From Pseudolabrys sp. (GTDB lineage Bacteria; Pseudomonadota; Alphaproteobacteria; Rhizobiales; Xanthobacteraceae), in the NCBI GenBank assembly GCA_029945495.1, contig JAQSCR010000399.1, forward strand, positions 10,882 to 22,796: a DNA stretch of 11,915 nucleotides, written 5' to 3'. Both the position numbers and the translations under genes were made by a program. The stretch's first letter is position 1. Each line of letters begins with the position of its first letter. The notes beneath the pieces were generated by a model. That model saw nothing but the letters and a program-made list of their open reading frames with translations. It was not told the DNA's origin and made no database searches. This document shows, in pieces, positions 1 through 5,428 of this stretch.

Positions 1-119
1 TGCGCATAGGCAACACCTTCGGTGTCCCAGGCGGTATGCCAAGGTGACACATAACAGCGAGCCTCGGCCCCGACGGCCGAACCCAGCAGAAGCACAAAAA
101 ACAGGAAGATGCGGCGCAT
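1..119 (-). CDS. Secreted hypothetical protein, N-terminal part only
   Basis: The reading frame starts with ATG at 119 on the minus strand and runs off the left edge, so only 39 codons are visible. A run of five G (GGGGGA) about 5 nt upstream of the ATG is a good ribosome binding site. The peptide begins MRRIFLFFVLLLGS and has a short basic start, a strongly hydrophobic core and a small-residue region (SAVGAEA), which is a typical Sec signal peptide. The mature part begins near RCYVSPWHTAW. The product is therefore probably exported to the periplasm. I do not recognise the family, and the visible part is too short to assign a function. The 69-aa gene at 279-488 lies upstream on the same strand, but a hairpin terminator separates them, so this gene probably has its own promoter in 120-206. 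Confidence 0.7.
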   Translation of the reverse strand, partial: MRRIFLFFVLLLGSAVGAEARCYVSPWHTAWDTEGVAYA

Positions 120-206
120 AGTGTCCCCCGACGACCGAAATTCATAACGAGAGTATCGCCCTTTCCTGCGGCCAATCGTAAGCTTTTGTAGACCCGCCAA
201 AATCAG

Positions 207-235
207 AAAGCCCGGCACATGTGGCCGGGCTTTTT
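207..235. terminator. Intrinsic terminator hairpin
   Basis: A perfect 10-bp stem (AAAGCCCGGC / GCCGGGCTTT) closes a 7-nt loop. Five T follow on the plus strand. On the minus strand the stem ends CTTT and is followed by CTGATTTT. It lies just past the end of the minus-strand gene at 279-488, so it most likely ends that transcript, although the plus-side T-run is the better one. It may work in both directions. Confidence 0.75.
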
Positions 236-278
236 GCGGTTCGTCGTTCGTCGGCGTTTTTTTGGCGATTGGCGGTCC

Positions 279-488
279 TTAATTCCCGGCCGCCTTTTTT
301 CTGGCCGGCTTGCGGACTTCGTCCGGCTGTTTGGCGTCGTCGCGCTGACGGGTGGTGTCGAGCTCAACGGCCTTGGCCATGAGACTGTTGCTCATCGCTT
401 CGAGCTGCGCCGCCATTTCGCGGCCGGCGCGAGCCAGCCGCACGCACTGGTCGGCGGTGTCGATCAAGTAGCTTTCGGTATTGCGCAT
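279..488 (-). CDS. Small hypothetical protein, 69 aa
   Basis: I place the start at the ATG at 488 because AGGGA lies a few bases upstream in the minus direction. The longer frame, starting near 536, lacks such a site. The product is 69 aa, with no signal peptide and no membrane segment. It is predicted to be mostly helical, with heptad-like spacing through residues 5-45 (YLIDTADQCVRLARAGREM, then LEAMSNSLMAKAVEL). The tail is basic and low-complexity (RKPARKKAAGN). It has a single cysteine, in DQCVRLA. It resembles short hypotheticals I associate with Bradyrhizobium relatives, but I know no function. A helical oligomer or a small nucleic-acid-binding protein would be guesses. It is divergent from the DUF952 gene, with 92 bp between the two start codons. 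Confidence 0.7.
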   Translation of the reverse strand: MRNTESYLIDTADQCVRLARAGREMAAQLEAMSNSLMAKAVELDTTRQRDDAKQPDEVRKPARKKAAGN

Positions 489-580
489 GATGTCCCTATA
501 TGATTTGCAGCGCATATGAGGTTCCGCGCCGGGCATGCAACCCGCCGTACATTCAAAATTCGTGTCTATGGCGCAATATT

Positions 581-940
581 ATGACAATACCGCCCGCCGT
601 CCGGTTCATTTATAAAATCTGTCCGGAAGCTCACTGGCGCGCTGCCGAAATGGACGGCGTTTTTCGCGGCTCGGCCGTCGATCTGGCCGATGGCTACATT
701 CATTTCTCCACCGCCGAGCAGACGGTCGAGACCGCGGCTAAACATTTCGCCGGCCAGAAAGATTTGCTGCTGGTACAGGTGGATAGCGGGCGCCTGGGCG
801 GGCATCTCAAATGGGAGCCGTCGCGTGGCGGCGCGCTGTTTCCGCATCTCTATGGTGAGCTCGGTTTCGCCGCGGTGACCAAGGTCGAGCCGCTGCCGCT
901 CGGCCCCGATGGGCGTCATCAATTTCCACCGCTCGCCTGA
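581..940 (+). CDS. DUF952 domain-containing protein, 119 aa
   Basis: The protein matches the DUF952 pattern I know. It opens with FIYKICPEAHW, then a GVFRGSAVDLADGYIHFS block (residues 27-44), an alanine-rich helix with AEQTVETAAKHF, a strand with DLLLVQVD, and the LKWEPSRGGALFPHLYG segment (residues 77-92). DUF952 proteins are small, soluble, single-domain proteins of unknown biochemical role, often said to resemble glutathione S-transferase fragments. The ATG at 581 is chosen because the conserved domain begins about ten residues after it. The frame stays open upstream to 500, but that extension overlaps the divergent promoter region and looks non-coding. There is no good Shine-Dalgarno sequence, so initiation may be leaderless or weak. 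The family call is fairly sure; the function is unknown. Confidence 0.85.
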   Translation: MTIPPAVRFIYKICPEAHWRAAEMDGVFRGSAVDLADGYIHFSTAEQTVETAAKHFAGQKDLLLVQVDSGRLGGHLKWEPSRGGALFPHLYGELGFAAVTKVEPLPLGPDGRHQFPPLA

Positions 941-941
941 A

Positions 942-953
942 GTATTTAAATAC
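942..953. promoter_or_regulatory. AT-rich 12-bp perfect palindrome
   Basis: GTATTTAAATAC is a perfect palindrome directly after the stop codon of the DUF952 gene and 74 bp before the next start codon. It stands out in otherwise GC-rich DNA. It could be an operator or promoter element for the gene at 1028. No T-run follows it, so it is not a standard terminator. The functional reading is inference. Confidence 0.3.
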
Positions 954-1027
954 CGGACGCGGCGCTTGGCGGATACCAAGCCGCTGTTTCGACACTTATC
1001 GCCGCAGTGCAACAAAAGCGGTCGCCA

Positions 1028-1339
1028 ATGACGGAAAATCTACAGACCTGGGCCAGTGTTCAACCGTCGGTGTATCGCAATACCGACGGACCTTTACGCG
1101 CGACCGAAGCGCTGCCGCGTCCGAGCGGCGCATTGCGCTATCGATGCCCGGTCAACGGAAGTCTGGTGCTGGTGAGCGACGAGATGACGCTGGCCGGCCT
1201 CGTCCGCCGCCGTGGCCGCCTTCGCTGCGTCGGTTGCGGCGAAACGCATTTGCTCACTCAGGATGGCGAGATGGACGACGACAGCGACGCCATGCCGCTG
1301 ACGGACCGCGGCATTGTCGGCGCTTTAGCCAAGCTCTAG
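1028..1339 (+). CDS. Small hypothetical protein with possible zinc-binding cysteines
   Basis: The product is 103 aa if it starts at the ATG at 1028, or 110 aa from the in-frame ATG at 1007. Neither has a strong ribosome binding site, so the start is unsettled. The middle of the protein carries RYRCPVNGSLVLV (Cys40) followed by LRCVGCGETH (Cys67, Cys70, His74). This arrangement could bind one zinc ion as a CCCH or incomplete zinc-ribbon site. The N-terminus contains SVYRNTDGPLRATEALPRP, and the C-terminal part is acidic (DGEMDDDSDA). There is no signal peptide or membrane segment, so it is probably cytoplasmic. I recognise it only as a hypothetical of the type found in rhizobia and relatives. 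It is followed 51 bp later by the secreted protein that heads the sigma-factor operon. Confidence 0.65.
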   Translation: MTENLQTWASVQPSVYRNTDGPLRATEALPRPSGALRYRCPVNGSLVLVSDEMTLAGLVRRRGRLRCVGCGETHLLTQDGEMDDDSDAMPLTDRGIVGALAKL

Positions 1340-1390
1340 TCTTAGCCCCAAAGCCGGCTGCGATCCCGCACCGGGAGGGGGGCCATTTCA

Positions 1391-1744
1391 ATGCATCGTT
1401 TTTTTATTGTCTCGCTCGCTCTGCTGTGGAGCGCGGTCGCCGCCTACGCGGCCGATCCGACCGGCAGTTACACAATCGATGGCACCAATCCCGGCGGCAA
1501 GGGTACTTATTCCGGCACCGTCTCGGTGACCAAGACCGGCGAGACCTATCGCGTGGTCTGGGTGGTCGGCGGCACGCGCTACATCGGCACCGGCATTGGC
1601 GACAAGAATTTCCTGGCCGTATCCTATAAGTCGGGCAGCGACACCGGCCTGGCGCTCTATGGCGCCGACGGCGGCAACTGGACCGGCGTCTGGGCCTATT
1701 CCGGCGCCCAGCAGCTTGGCGCCGAAGCCTGGAAGCGGGAATAG
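1391..1744 (+). CDS. Small secreted protein, first gene of the sigma-factor operon
   Basis: This 117-aa protein starts at the ATG at 1391, preceded by a purine-rich GGGAGGGGGG ribosome binding site. Residues 1-20 form a clear Sec signal peptide (FFIVSLALLWSAVAAYA) with a likely cut at AYA|ADP. The mature protein is rich in Gly, Ser, Thr and aromatic residues and reads as short beta strands: GSYTIDGTNPGG, GTYSGTVSVTKTG, YRVVWVVGG, NFLAVSYKSG and GLALYGADGGNWTGVWAYSG. This suggests a small beta-sandwich or barrel in the periplasm or cell surface. Similar proteins in Bradyrhizobium relatives are sometimes loosely labelled fibronectin-binding, which I would not rely on. The sigma-factor gene starts 11 bp after its stop, so it is probably co-transcribed with the regulator pair. 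It could be a target, or a sensor input, of that pair (inference). Confidence 0.75.
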   Translation: MHRFFIVSLALLWSAVAAYAADPTGSYTIDGTNPGGKGTYSGTVSVTKTGETYRVVWVVGGTRYIGTGIGDKNFLAVSYKSGSDTGLALYGADGGNWTGVWAYSGAQQLGAEAWKRE

Positions 1745-1755
1745 TCCGGAGACCA

Positions 1756-2319
1756 ATGGACCTCGACGCCAACCGCAGCCTGATCGCCGCCGCGCTTGCC
1801 CGCATTCCGGGCGGCGACAAGGCCGCGCTGCAAACCGTCTATCGGCTGACCTCGGCGAAGCTTTTGGGCGTCGCCTTGCGTATCTTAGGAGATCGCAGCG
1901 AAGCCGAGGACGTCTTGCAGGAGGTGTATGTGACGGTGTGGCGCAAGGCCGCCGATTTCGACGCCGGCCGGGCGAGCCCGATGACCTGGCTGATGACGAT
2001 TGCGCGCAACCGCGCCATCGACCGTCTGCGCGCCGGCAAGCAGAGCCGGCGTATGGACCCGATCGACGAGGCGCTCGACGTCGCGGACAGCCGGCCGATC
2101 GCCGACGGCGCCCTGGAAACGAGCCAAGACAATGCGCGGCTGTACGGCTGCCTCGGGCAATTGGCGCGCGACGAACGCGCTGCGTTGCGCGGCGCCTTCT
2201 TCGACGGAAATACCTATGAGGACCTGGCGCTGCGCTTGAGCGTGCCGCTCGGCACGATGAAAAGCCGCATCCGGCGCGCCTTGCTGAAACTGAAAACCTG
2301 TCTGGAGCCGAACATTTAA
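1756..2319 (+). CDS. ECF RNA polymerase sigma factor, SigK-like
   Basis: At 187 aa the protein has the usual ECF length and two-domain layout. Sigma region 2 covers about residues 25-95, with the DRSEAEDVLQEVYVTVW block and the promoter-melting helix MTWLMTIARNRAIDRLR. Sigma region 4 covers about residues 128-182 and ends in a helix-turn-helix (TYEDLALRLSVPLGTMKSRI). There is no extra N- or C-terminal domain. Initiation at ATG 1756 is supported by GGAG about 6 nt upstream. The anti-sigma gene follows after 3 bp, which implies translational coupling and tight stoichiometry. It would recruit RNA polymerase to envelope-stress or redox-responsive promoters when released from the anti-sigma factor. 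The pairing with an RskA-type anti-sigma factor and a fasciclin protein points to the SigK branch rather than EcfG or heat-stress RpoE. That subgroup assignment is inferred from context. Confidence 0.9.
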   Translation: MDLDANRSLIAAALARIPGGDKAALQTVYRLTSAKLLGVALRILGDRSEAEDVLQEVYVTVWRKAADFDAGRASPMTWLMTIARNRAIDRLRAGKQSRRMDPIDEALDVADSRPIADGALETSQDNARLYGCLGQLARDERAALRGAFFDGNTYEDLALRLSVPLGTMKSRIRRALLKLKTCLEPNI

Positions 2320-2322
2320 CCC

Positions 2323-3027
2323 ATGAGCGACACATCCGCCCATAGCGGCATGCCTGCCGACGAACTGCTCGCCGCCGAGTTTGCCCTCGGCGTGCTGGCC
2401 GGCGCGGAGCGTGACGCAGCGGCGCAGCGGGCCGCGCGCGAGCCTAGCTTTGCGCGCATGGTCGCTGCCTGGGAAGAACGGCTGGCGCCCTGGGCCGCCG
2501 AGATCGCGGAAGTCGCGCCGTCACCGGCGCTGTGGGATCGCATTGCGGCGGCGCTGCCCGATACGCCTGTGCGCGGGCTCAAACCGAGCCTTTGGCAAAG
2601 CCTGACGTTCTGGCGCGGCTTGACCTTCGCCACCGGCGCGCTGGCCGCCGCCTGCATCGGCGCACTCATCTATATCGGCAACATTCCACGACTGGCGCCG
2701 CTGATCGCGGCCATCGACGGCGGCGGCCACCATCATTTCGTCGCCACGCTCGACGCGGGCAGCGGTGCCGTCGCGGTGACGCCGGCGGCCTTTGCCGCCG
2801 ATGCCACGCGCGTGCCCGAACTCTGGCTGATCCCGGCCGACGGCAGACCGCGGCCGCTCGGCCTGTTGCGCGCCGATCGAACGGTGACTATCACGATCCC
2901 GCGCGACCTGATGCCGCATGCGACGCGCGATGCGGTGCTTGCGGTGTCGCTGGAACCGCAGGGCGGCTCGCCCACCGGCCAGCCCACTGGGCCGGTGATC
3001 GCATCCGGCAAGCTCACGCTTCTGTGA
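2323..3027 (+). CDS. RskA-family membrane anti-sigma factor
   Basis: The 234-aa protein has the RskA layout. An N-terminal cytoplasmic sigma-binding helical region (residues about 10-75) contains LLAAEFALGVLAGAERDAA and AWEERLAPWAAEIAEVAPS. A single membrane helix follows near residues 100-118 (LTFATGALAAACIGALIYI), and then a periplasmic domain to the C-terminus. That domain shows the hallmarks ELWLIPADGRPRPLGLL, LAVSLEPQGGSPTG and GPVIASGKL, which are typical of the anti-sigma-K factor family. There is no zinc-binding HxxxCxxC motif, so this is not a ZAS-type anti-sigma factor. Release of the sigma factor is expected to require regulated proteolysis of the membrane protein. The gene follows the sigma gene after 3 bp. 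The nearest Shine-Dalgarno (GGAG) lies about 15 nt upstream, inside the sigma gene, consistent with coupled translation. Confidence 0.9.
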   Translation: MSDTSAHSGMPADELLAAEFALGVLAGAERDAAAQRAAREPSFARMVAAWEERLAPWAAEIAEVAPSPALWDRIAAALPDTPVRGLKPSLWQSLTFWRGLTFATGALAAACIGALIYIGNIPRLAPLIAAIDGGGHHHFVATLDAGSGAVAVTPAAFAADATRVPELWLIPADGRPRPLGLLRADRTVTITIPRDLMPHATRDAVLAVSLEPQGGSPTGQPTGPVIASGKLTLL

Positions 3028-3045
3028 ACGCGACCGTGCATCCCT

Positions 3046-3059
3046 GAGGCGCGCGCCTC
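3046..3059. promoter_or_regulatory. GC palindrome between anti-sigma and fasciclin genes
   Basis: GAGGCGCGCGCCTC is a perfect 14-bp palindrome starting 18 bp after the anti-sigma stop codon. There is no T-run behind it, so it is at best a weak or partial terminator. It could instead be a binding site upstream of the fasciclin promoter. It would also overlap the -35 side of the candidate promoter at 3055-3085. Confidence 0.3.
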
Positions 3060-3085
3060 CGTAGCTCCTGATGTCTCCGCCGAAT
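3055..3085 (+). promoter_or_regulatory. Candidate ECF (SigK-like) promoter for the fasciclin gene
   Basis: CCGAAT at 3080-3085 equals the -10 element I recall for mycobacterial SigK promoters. The upstream GCCTCC at 3055-3060 only loosely resembles the CCATCC -35 element, and the 19-nt spacer is longer than expected. Transcription would begin about 30 nt before the fasciclin ATG, which is a sensible leader length. CCGAAT also occurs by chance inside coding DNA in this window, so the call is weak. Confidence 0.25.
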
Positions 3086-3119
3086 GGGGACCGCAAACAG
3101 AGAGCAACGGAGTTTACCC

Positions 3120-3698
3120 ATGAAACCGATTCACAGAATCGCCCTCGCCGGAGCCGCTTTGGCCTTGGCCGTCACCGCCATCGCCTATGCCCCGGCCCCG
3201 TCGTTCGCCGCCGAGCAGACCAAGATGGTTGGCGGCGCCGCGATGTATCCATCCAAGAACATCGTGCAGAACGCCGTCAATTCGAAGGACCACACCACGC
3301 TGGTAGCCGCCGTGAAGGCCGCCGGCCTCGTCGACACGCTGCAATCGCCCGGCCCGTTCACGGTGTTCGCGCCGACCAACGAAGCCTTCGCCAAGCTGCC
3401 GGCCGGCACGGTCGACACGCTGCTCAAGCCGGAGAACAAGAAGACGCTCACCAACGTGCTGACCTATCACGTCGTGGCTGGCCGTATGACCGCCAAGGAT
3501 CTGATGAACAAGGTGAAGGCAGGCGGCGGCAAAGCCGAACTGACCACCGTCGAAGGCGCCAAGCTCACCGTCGCCGAAAAGGACGGCAAGCTCTGGATCA
3601 CCGACGCCAAAGGCGGCCATGCGCAGGTCACCATCGGCAATGTGATGCAGTCGAACGGCGTCATCCACGTCATCGACACTGTGATGTTGCCGGGCTGA
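3120..3698 (+). CDS. Secreted fasciclin (FAS1) domain protein
   Basis: The start is the ATG at 3120, with GGAG 7 nt before it. An in-frame upstream ATG at 3084 would put a hydrophilic stretch before the signal peptide and is less likely. The 192-aa product has a signal peptide with a cut near PSFA|AEQ (residue 30) and a single FAS1 domain over about residues 45-192. The conserved H1 motif is TVFAPTNEAF (81-90), the YH motif is YHV (116-118), and the H2 motif is NGVIHVIDTVMLP (179-191). FAS1 domains act in adhesion and cell-surface contacts. In Mycobacterium tuberculosis the SigK/RskA pair controls the FAS1 proteins MPT70 and MPT83, so the position right behind this sigma/anti-sigma pair suggests that this protein is the output of the circuit. 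A strong terminator follows. Confidence 0.93.
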   Translation: MKPIHRIALAGAALALAVTAIAYAPAPSFAAEQTKMVGGAAMYPSKNIVQNAVNSKDHTTLVAAVKAAGLVDTLQSPGPFTVFAPTNEAFAKLPAGTVDTLLKPENKKTLTNVLTYHVVAGRMTAKDLMNKVKAGGGKAELTTVEGAKLTVAEKDGKLWITDAKGGHAQVTIGNVMQSNGVIHVIDTVMLPG

Positions 3699-3724
3699 TC
3701 CCCGCAGCCTCCCGCAACACATGA

Positions 3725-3758
3725 AGAGCCCGCCGCGTCGCCGCGGCGGGCTCTTTGT
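3725..3758 (+). terminator. Strong terminator after the fasciclin gene
   Basis: A 13-bp perfect stem (AGAGCCCGCCGCG / CGCGGCGGGCTCT) with a 4-nt loop (TCGC) is followed by TTGTT. It lies 26 bp after the fasciclin stop and 22 bp before the end of the convergent DoxX gene. It may therefore serve both transcripts, with the better T-rich tail on the plus strand. Confidence 0.85.
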
Positions 3759-3779
3759 TCGTGACGTGCAGTTTCGTTT

Positions 3780-4199
3780 TTAGGCGTGCGCGAGGCGCGG
3801 CCGGCGGTTGAAGACGTTGCCGAGCGCATAGGCGCCGTCACCGAGCAGCGCCTGCACGCCCGACGCGACGATCAGGAACGCCGGATATTCCCAGCCGCCG
3901 TTCGGATACGAGAACACGAAGCCGTTCGGCAGATGCACCTTCAAGGCGCCGAGCAGGATCGGCAGCATGAGGAGCGCGATGGCGCGGGTCTGCACGCCGA
4001 GGATCATCAGCGCGCCGCCGCCGACTTCACCGGCGATAACGAGATAAGCGGTCCAGCCGGGGAAGCCCTGCTGTTCGAAGAAGCCGACGGTGGTCGGCAG
4101 GCCGAGCGTCAGCAGTTTCCACAGGCCGTGCGACAGGAAAATGGTGCCGAGCGTGAGGCGCAGCACGGTGGCGGCGTAGTCGTTGTTTTGGCGGTTCAT
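3780..4199 (-). CDS. DoxX family integral membrane protein
   Basis: The 139-aa protein has four hydrophobic segments, roughly residues 8-28, 50-68, 72-89 and 104-122, as expected for the DoxX/SURF4-like family. Family features are the RLTLGTIFLSHGLWKLL first helix, GWTAYLVIAGEVGGGALMILGVQTR across helices 2 and 3, and a helix-4 region following PNGGWEYPAFLI. DoxX proteins are inner-membrane proteins. Some members form redox-related complexes with partner enzymes, but most have no defined substrate. The ATG at 4199 has a purine stretch (AGAGAG) upstream. It is divergent from the LysR regulator, the classic arrangement for a regulator and its target, with 204 bp in between. It ends on the minus strand, convergent with the fasciclin gene. 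Confidence 0.88.
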   Translation of the reverse strand: MNRQNNDYAATVLRLTLGTIFLSHGLWKLLTLGLPTTVGFFEQQGFPGWTAYLVIAGEVGGGALMILGVQTRAIALLMLPILLGALKVHLPNGFVFSYPNGGWEYPAFLIVASGVQALLGDGAYALGNVFNRRPRLAHA

Positions 4200-4310
4200 G
4201 GCAGGCTCTCTCTTTTTGTGCGGGCGTTCGTCAGGACCGGGGGACGTCGGCTCGCTTTAGCGGCGGCCCGGATCAATCTCTGTGCCGCCAGACCTAGACC
4301 TTGCGCCGGT

Positions 4311-4332
4311 GCAATGCGATAAGCATGATTGC
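4311..4332. promoter_or_regulatory. Imperfect dyad between doxX-like and lysR genes
   Basis: The outer arms GCAAT / ATTGC enclose an inner ATGC-GATAA-GCAT dyad, giving an imperfect palindrome. It lies 112 bp upstream of the DoxX-family start and 72 bp upstream of the LysR start. Together with the second dyad at 4340-4357 it is a candidate LysR recognition or activation site. This is inferred from symmetry and position. Confidence 0.4.
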
Positions 4333-4339
4333 CAACTGC

Positions 4340-4357
4340 GTTTGCAAATATGCAAAC
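4340..4357. promoter_or_regulatory. Likely LysR operator dyad
   Basis: GTTTGCA-AATA-TGCAAAC is a perfect 7-bp dyad with a 4-bp AT spacer. It contains the T-N11-A pattern typical of LysR-type regulator boxes and lies in the AT-richest part of the divergent intergenic region. It is centred about 55 bp before the lysR ATG, so autoregulation and control of the divergent DoxX gene are plausible. Confidence 0.55.
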
Positions 4358-4403
4358 ACGCGCCGCGCGGCAATAAAGCCGCCGCCACGAGGGAAGAGCC
4401 CGG

Positions 4404-5300
4404 ATGTTCGCCTGGGACGATCTGCGCATCGTGCTCGCCATCGCCCGCGCCGGCGATCTGCGCAAAGCCGCGGCCTCGGTCGGCGTCAATCACTCGACCA
4501 TGTTCCGGCGCCTGAATGCGCTGGAGCGCGCCCTTGGCTCCAAGCTGTTCGAGCGGCTAGCCACCGGCTACCGCGCCACCGACAGCGGCCAGCGCCTGCT
4601 CGAGGCGGCCGAGCGGATGGAGACCGAGGCGCTGGCGCTCGACCGCGATCTCACCGGCCGCGACACAAGGCTGACCGGCACGGTGCGGGTGACCGCGTCC
4701 GAGACTTTGGCCTTCGGCATTCTCGCCGGCGAGATCGCGCGCTTCCGCGAGCAGCATCCCGGCATCCAGGTCGAACTCATGGTCGACAACCGCGTCCTCG
4801 ATTTGTCGCGCCGCGAAGCCGATATCGCGTTCCGCGCCATCCGCCCGGCCGAGGGCGACCTGTTCGGCCGCAAGCTCAACGACATCGCCTGGCGCTTTTA
4901 TGCCGCCCCCGCCTATCTCGAAGCCCACGGCAGGCCGCGGACCTTGCGCGACCTCGGCAGGCATCAGTCCATCGGCTGGGGCGAAGCGATGCAGCCGACC
5001 AAGGCCGCCGCCTGGCTCGACAGGAACATGACCGGTGGTCAGGTTTTCGGCTATCGCACCGGCAGCCTGGTCAACCAGATGCTGGCGGCCAAGGCCGGCA
5101 TCGGCCTGGCGCTGCTGCCAACCTATCTCGGCGGCGCCGACGCCGGTCTCGCCGCCGTCCTGCCGCCGCTGGCCGACCTGCGCACAGAACTGTGGCTGGT
5201 GACCCACCGCTCGCTCAAGGACACCGCCCGCGTCCGCGCTTTCATGGACATCGTTGGCGACGGGGTGAAGAAGCGGCTAGCCGCGGCCATGCGCGGCTGA
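4404..5300 (+). CDS. LysR-type transcriptional regulator
   Basis: The protein is 298 aa, the standard length for the family. The N-terminal winged helix-turn-helix spans about residues 1-60. It has the recognition region AAASVGVNHSTMFRRLNALERALGSKLFER and the wing RLATGYRATDSGQRLL. A linker helix follows (about 62-90), then the periplasmic-binding-protein-like effector domain (about 91-295), opening with LTGTVRVTASE and containing QVELMVDNRVLDLSRREADIAFR. The second subdomain includes GYRTGSLVNQMLAAKAGIGLALLPTYLG, typical of the family. The effector cannot be deduced. GAGGGAAG, about 9-16 nt upstream of ATG 4404, is the ribosome binding site. It is divergent from the DoxX-family gene, which is its most likely target. 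A chromosomal flagellar gene follows and is probably unrelated. Confidence 0.93.
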   Translation: MFAWDDLRIVLAIARAGDLRKAAASVGVNHSTMFRRLNALERALGSKLFERLATGYRATDSGQRLLEAAERMETEALALDRDLTGRDTRLTGTVRVTASETLAFGILAGEIARFREQHPGIQVELMVDNRVLDLSRREADIAFRAIRPAEGDLFGRKLNDIAWRFYAAPAYLEAHGRPRTLRDLGRHQSIGWGEAMQPTKAAAWLDRNMTGGQVFGYRTGSLVNQMLAAKAGIGLALLPTYLGGADAGLAAVLPPLADLRTELWLVTHRSLKDTARVRAFMDIVGDGVKKRLAAAMRG

Positions 5301-5313
5301 CGGCGCCGCTCTG

Positions 5314-5332
5314 TTAACCTCGCGCTAACCAT
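5314..5332 (+). promoter_or_regulatory. CtrA-like binding site upstream of flhA
   Basis: TTAA-CCTCGCG-CTAACCAT matches the CtrA full-site consensus TTAA-N7-TTAA(C) at 7 of 8 core positions, with the exact 7-bp spacer. It lies about 97 bp before the flhA ATG. CtrA is the alphaproteobacterial cell-cycle response regulator that activates early flagellar genes, including flhA in Caulobacter. The sequence match is direct; regulation is inferred. Confidence 0.5.
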
Positions 5333-5338
5333 AAACTG

Positions 5339-5351
5339 GGCAAAGTTTGCC
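5339..5351. promoter_or_regulatory. 13-bp dyad in the flhA upstream region
   Basis: GGCAAA-G-TTTGCC is a perfect 6-bp dyad around a single base, 7 bp after the CtrA-like box. It superficially resembles a sigma-54 promoter, but the spacing between GG and GC is 9 rather than 10. An operator close to the flhA transcription start is possible, though unproven. Confidence 0.25.
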
Positions 5352-5428
5352 GGGTTCGGGGCCCTCGCCCCCAAGTCTTATCGTCCACTGTCCCGTCTTC
5401 CGCAGTCCGCGGCTCTCCCTGGTAAGCA

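Noticed and set aside
1388..2335. Minus-strand open frame of about 315 codons opposite the sigma-factor region
   Set aside because: Arg/Ser/Ala-rich low-complexity translation opposite a clear ECF sigma factor and a signal-peptide protein.
4301..5317. Plus-strand open frame of about 338 codons overlapping the LysR gene
   Set aside because: Arg/Pro/His-rich in a frame shifted from the clear LysR protein; a shadow.
5336..5352. Sigma-54 promoter before flhA
   Set aside because: TGGGC and TTGCC look suggestive, but the GG to GC spacing is 9 instead of the required 10.
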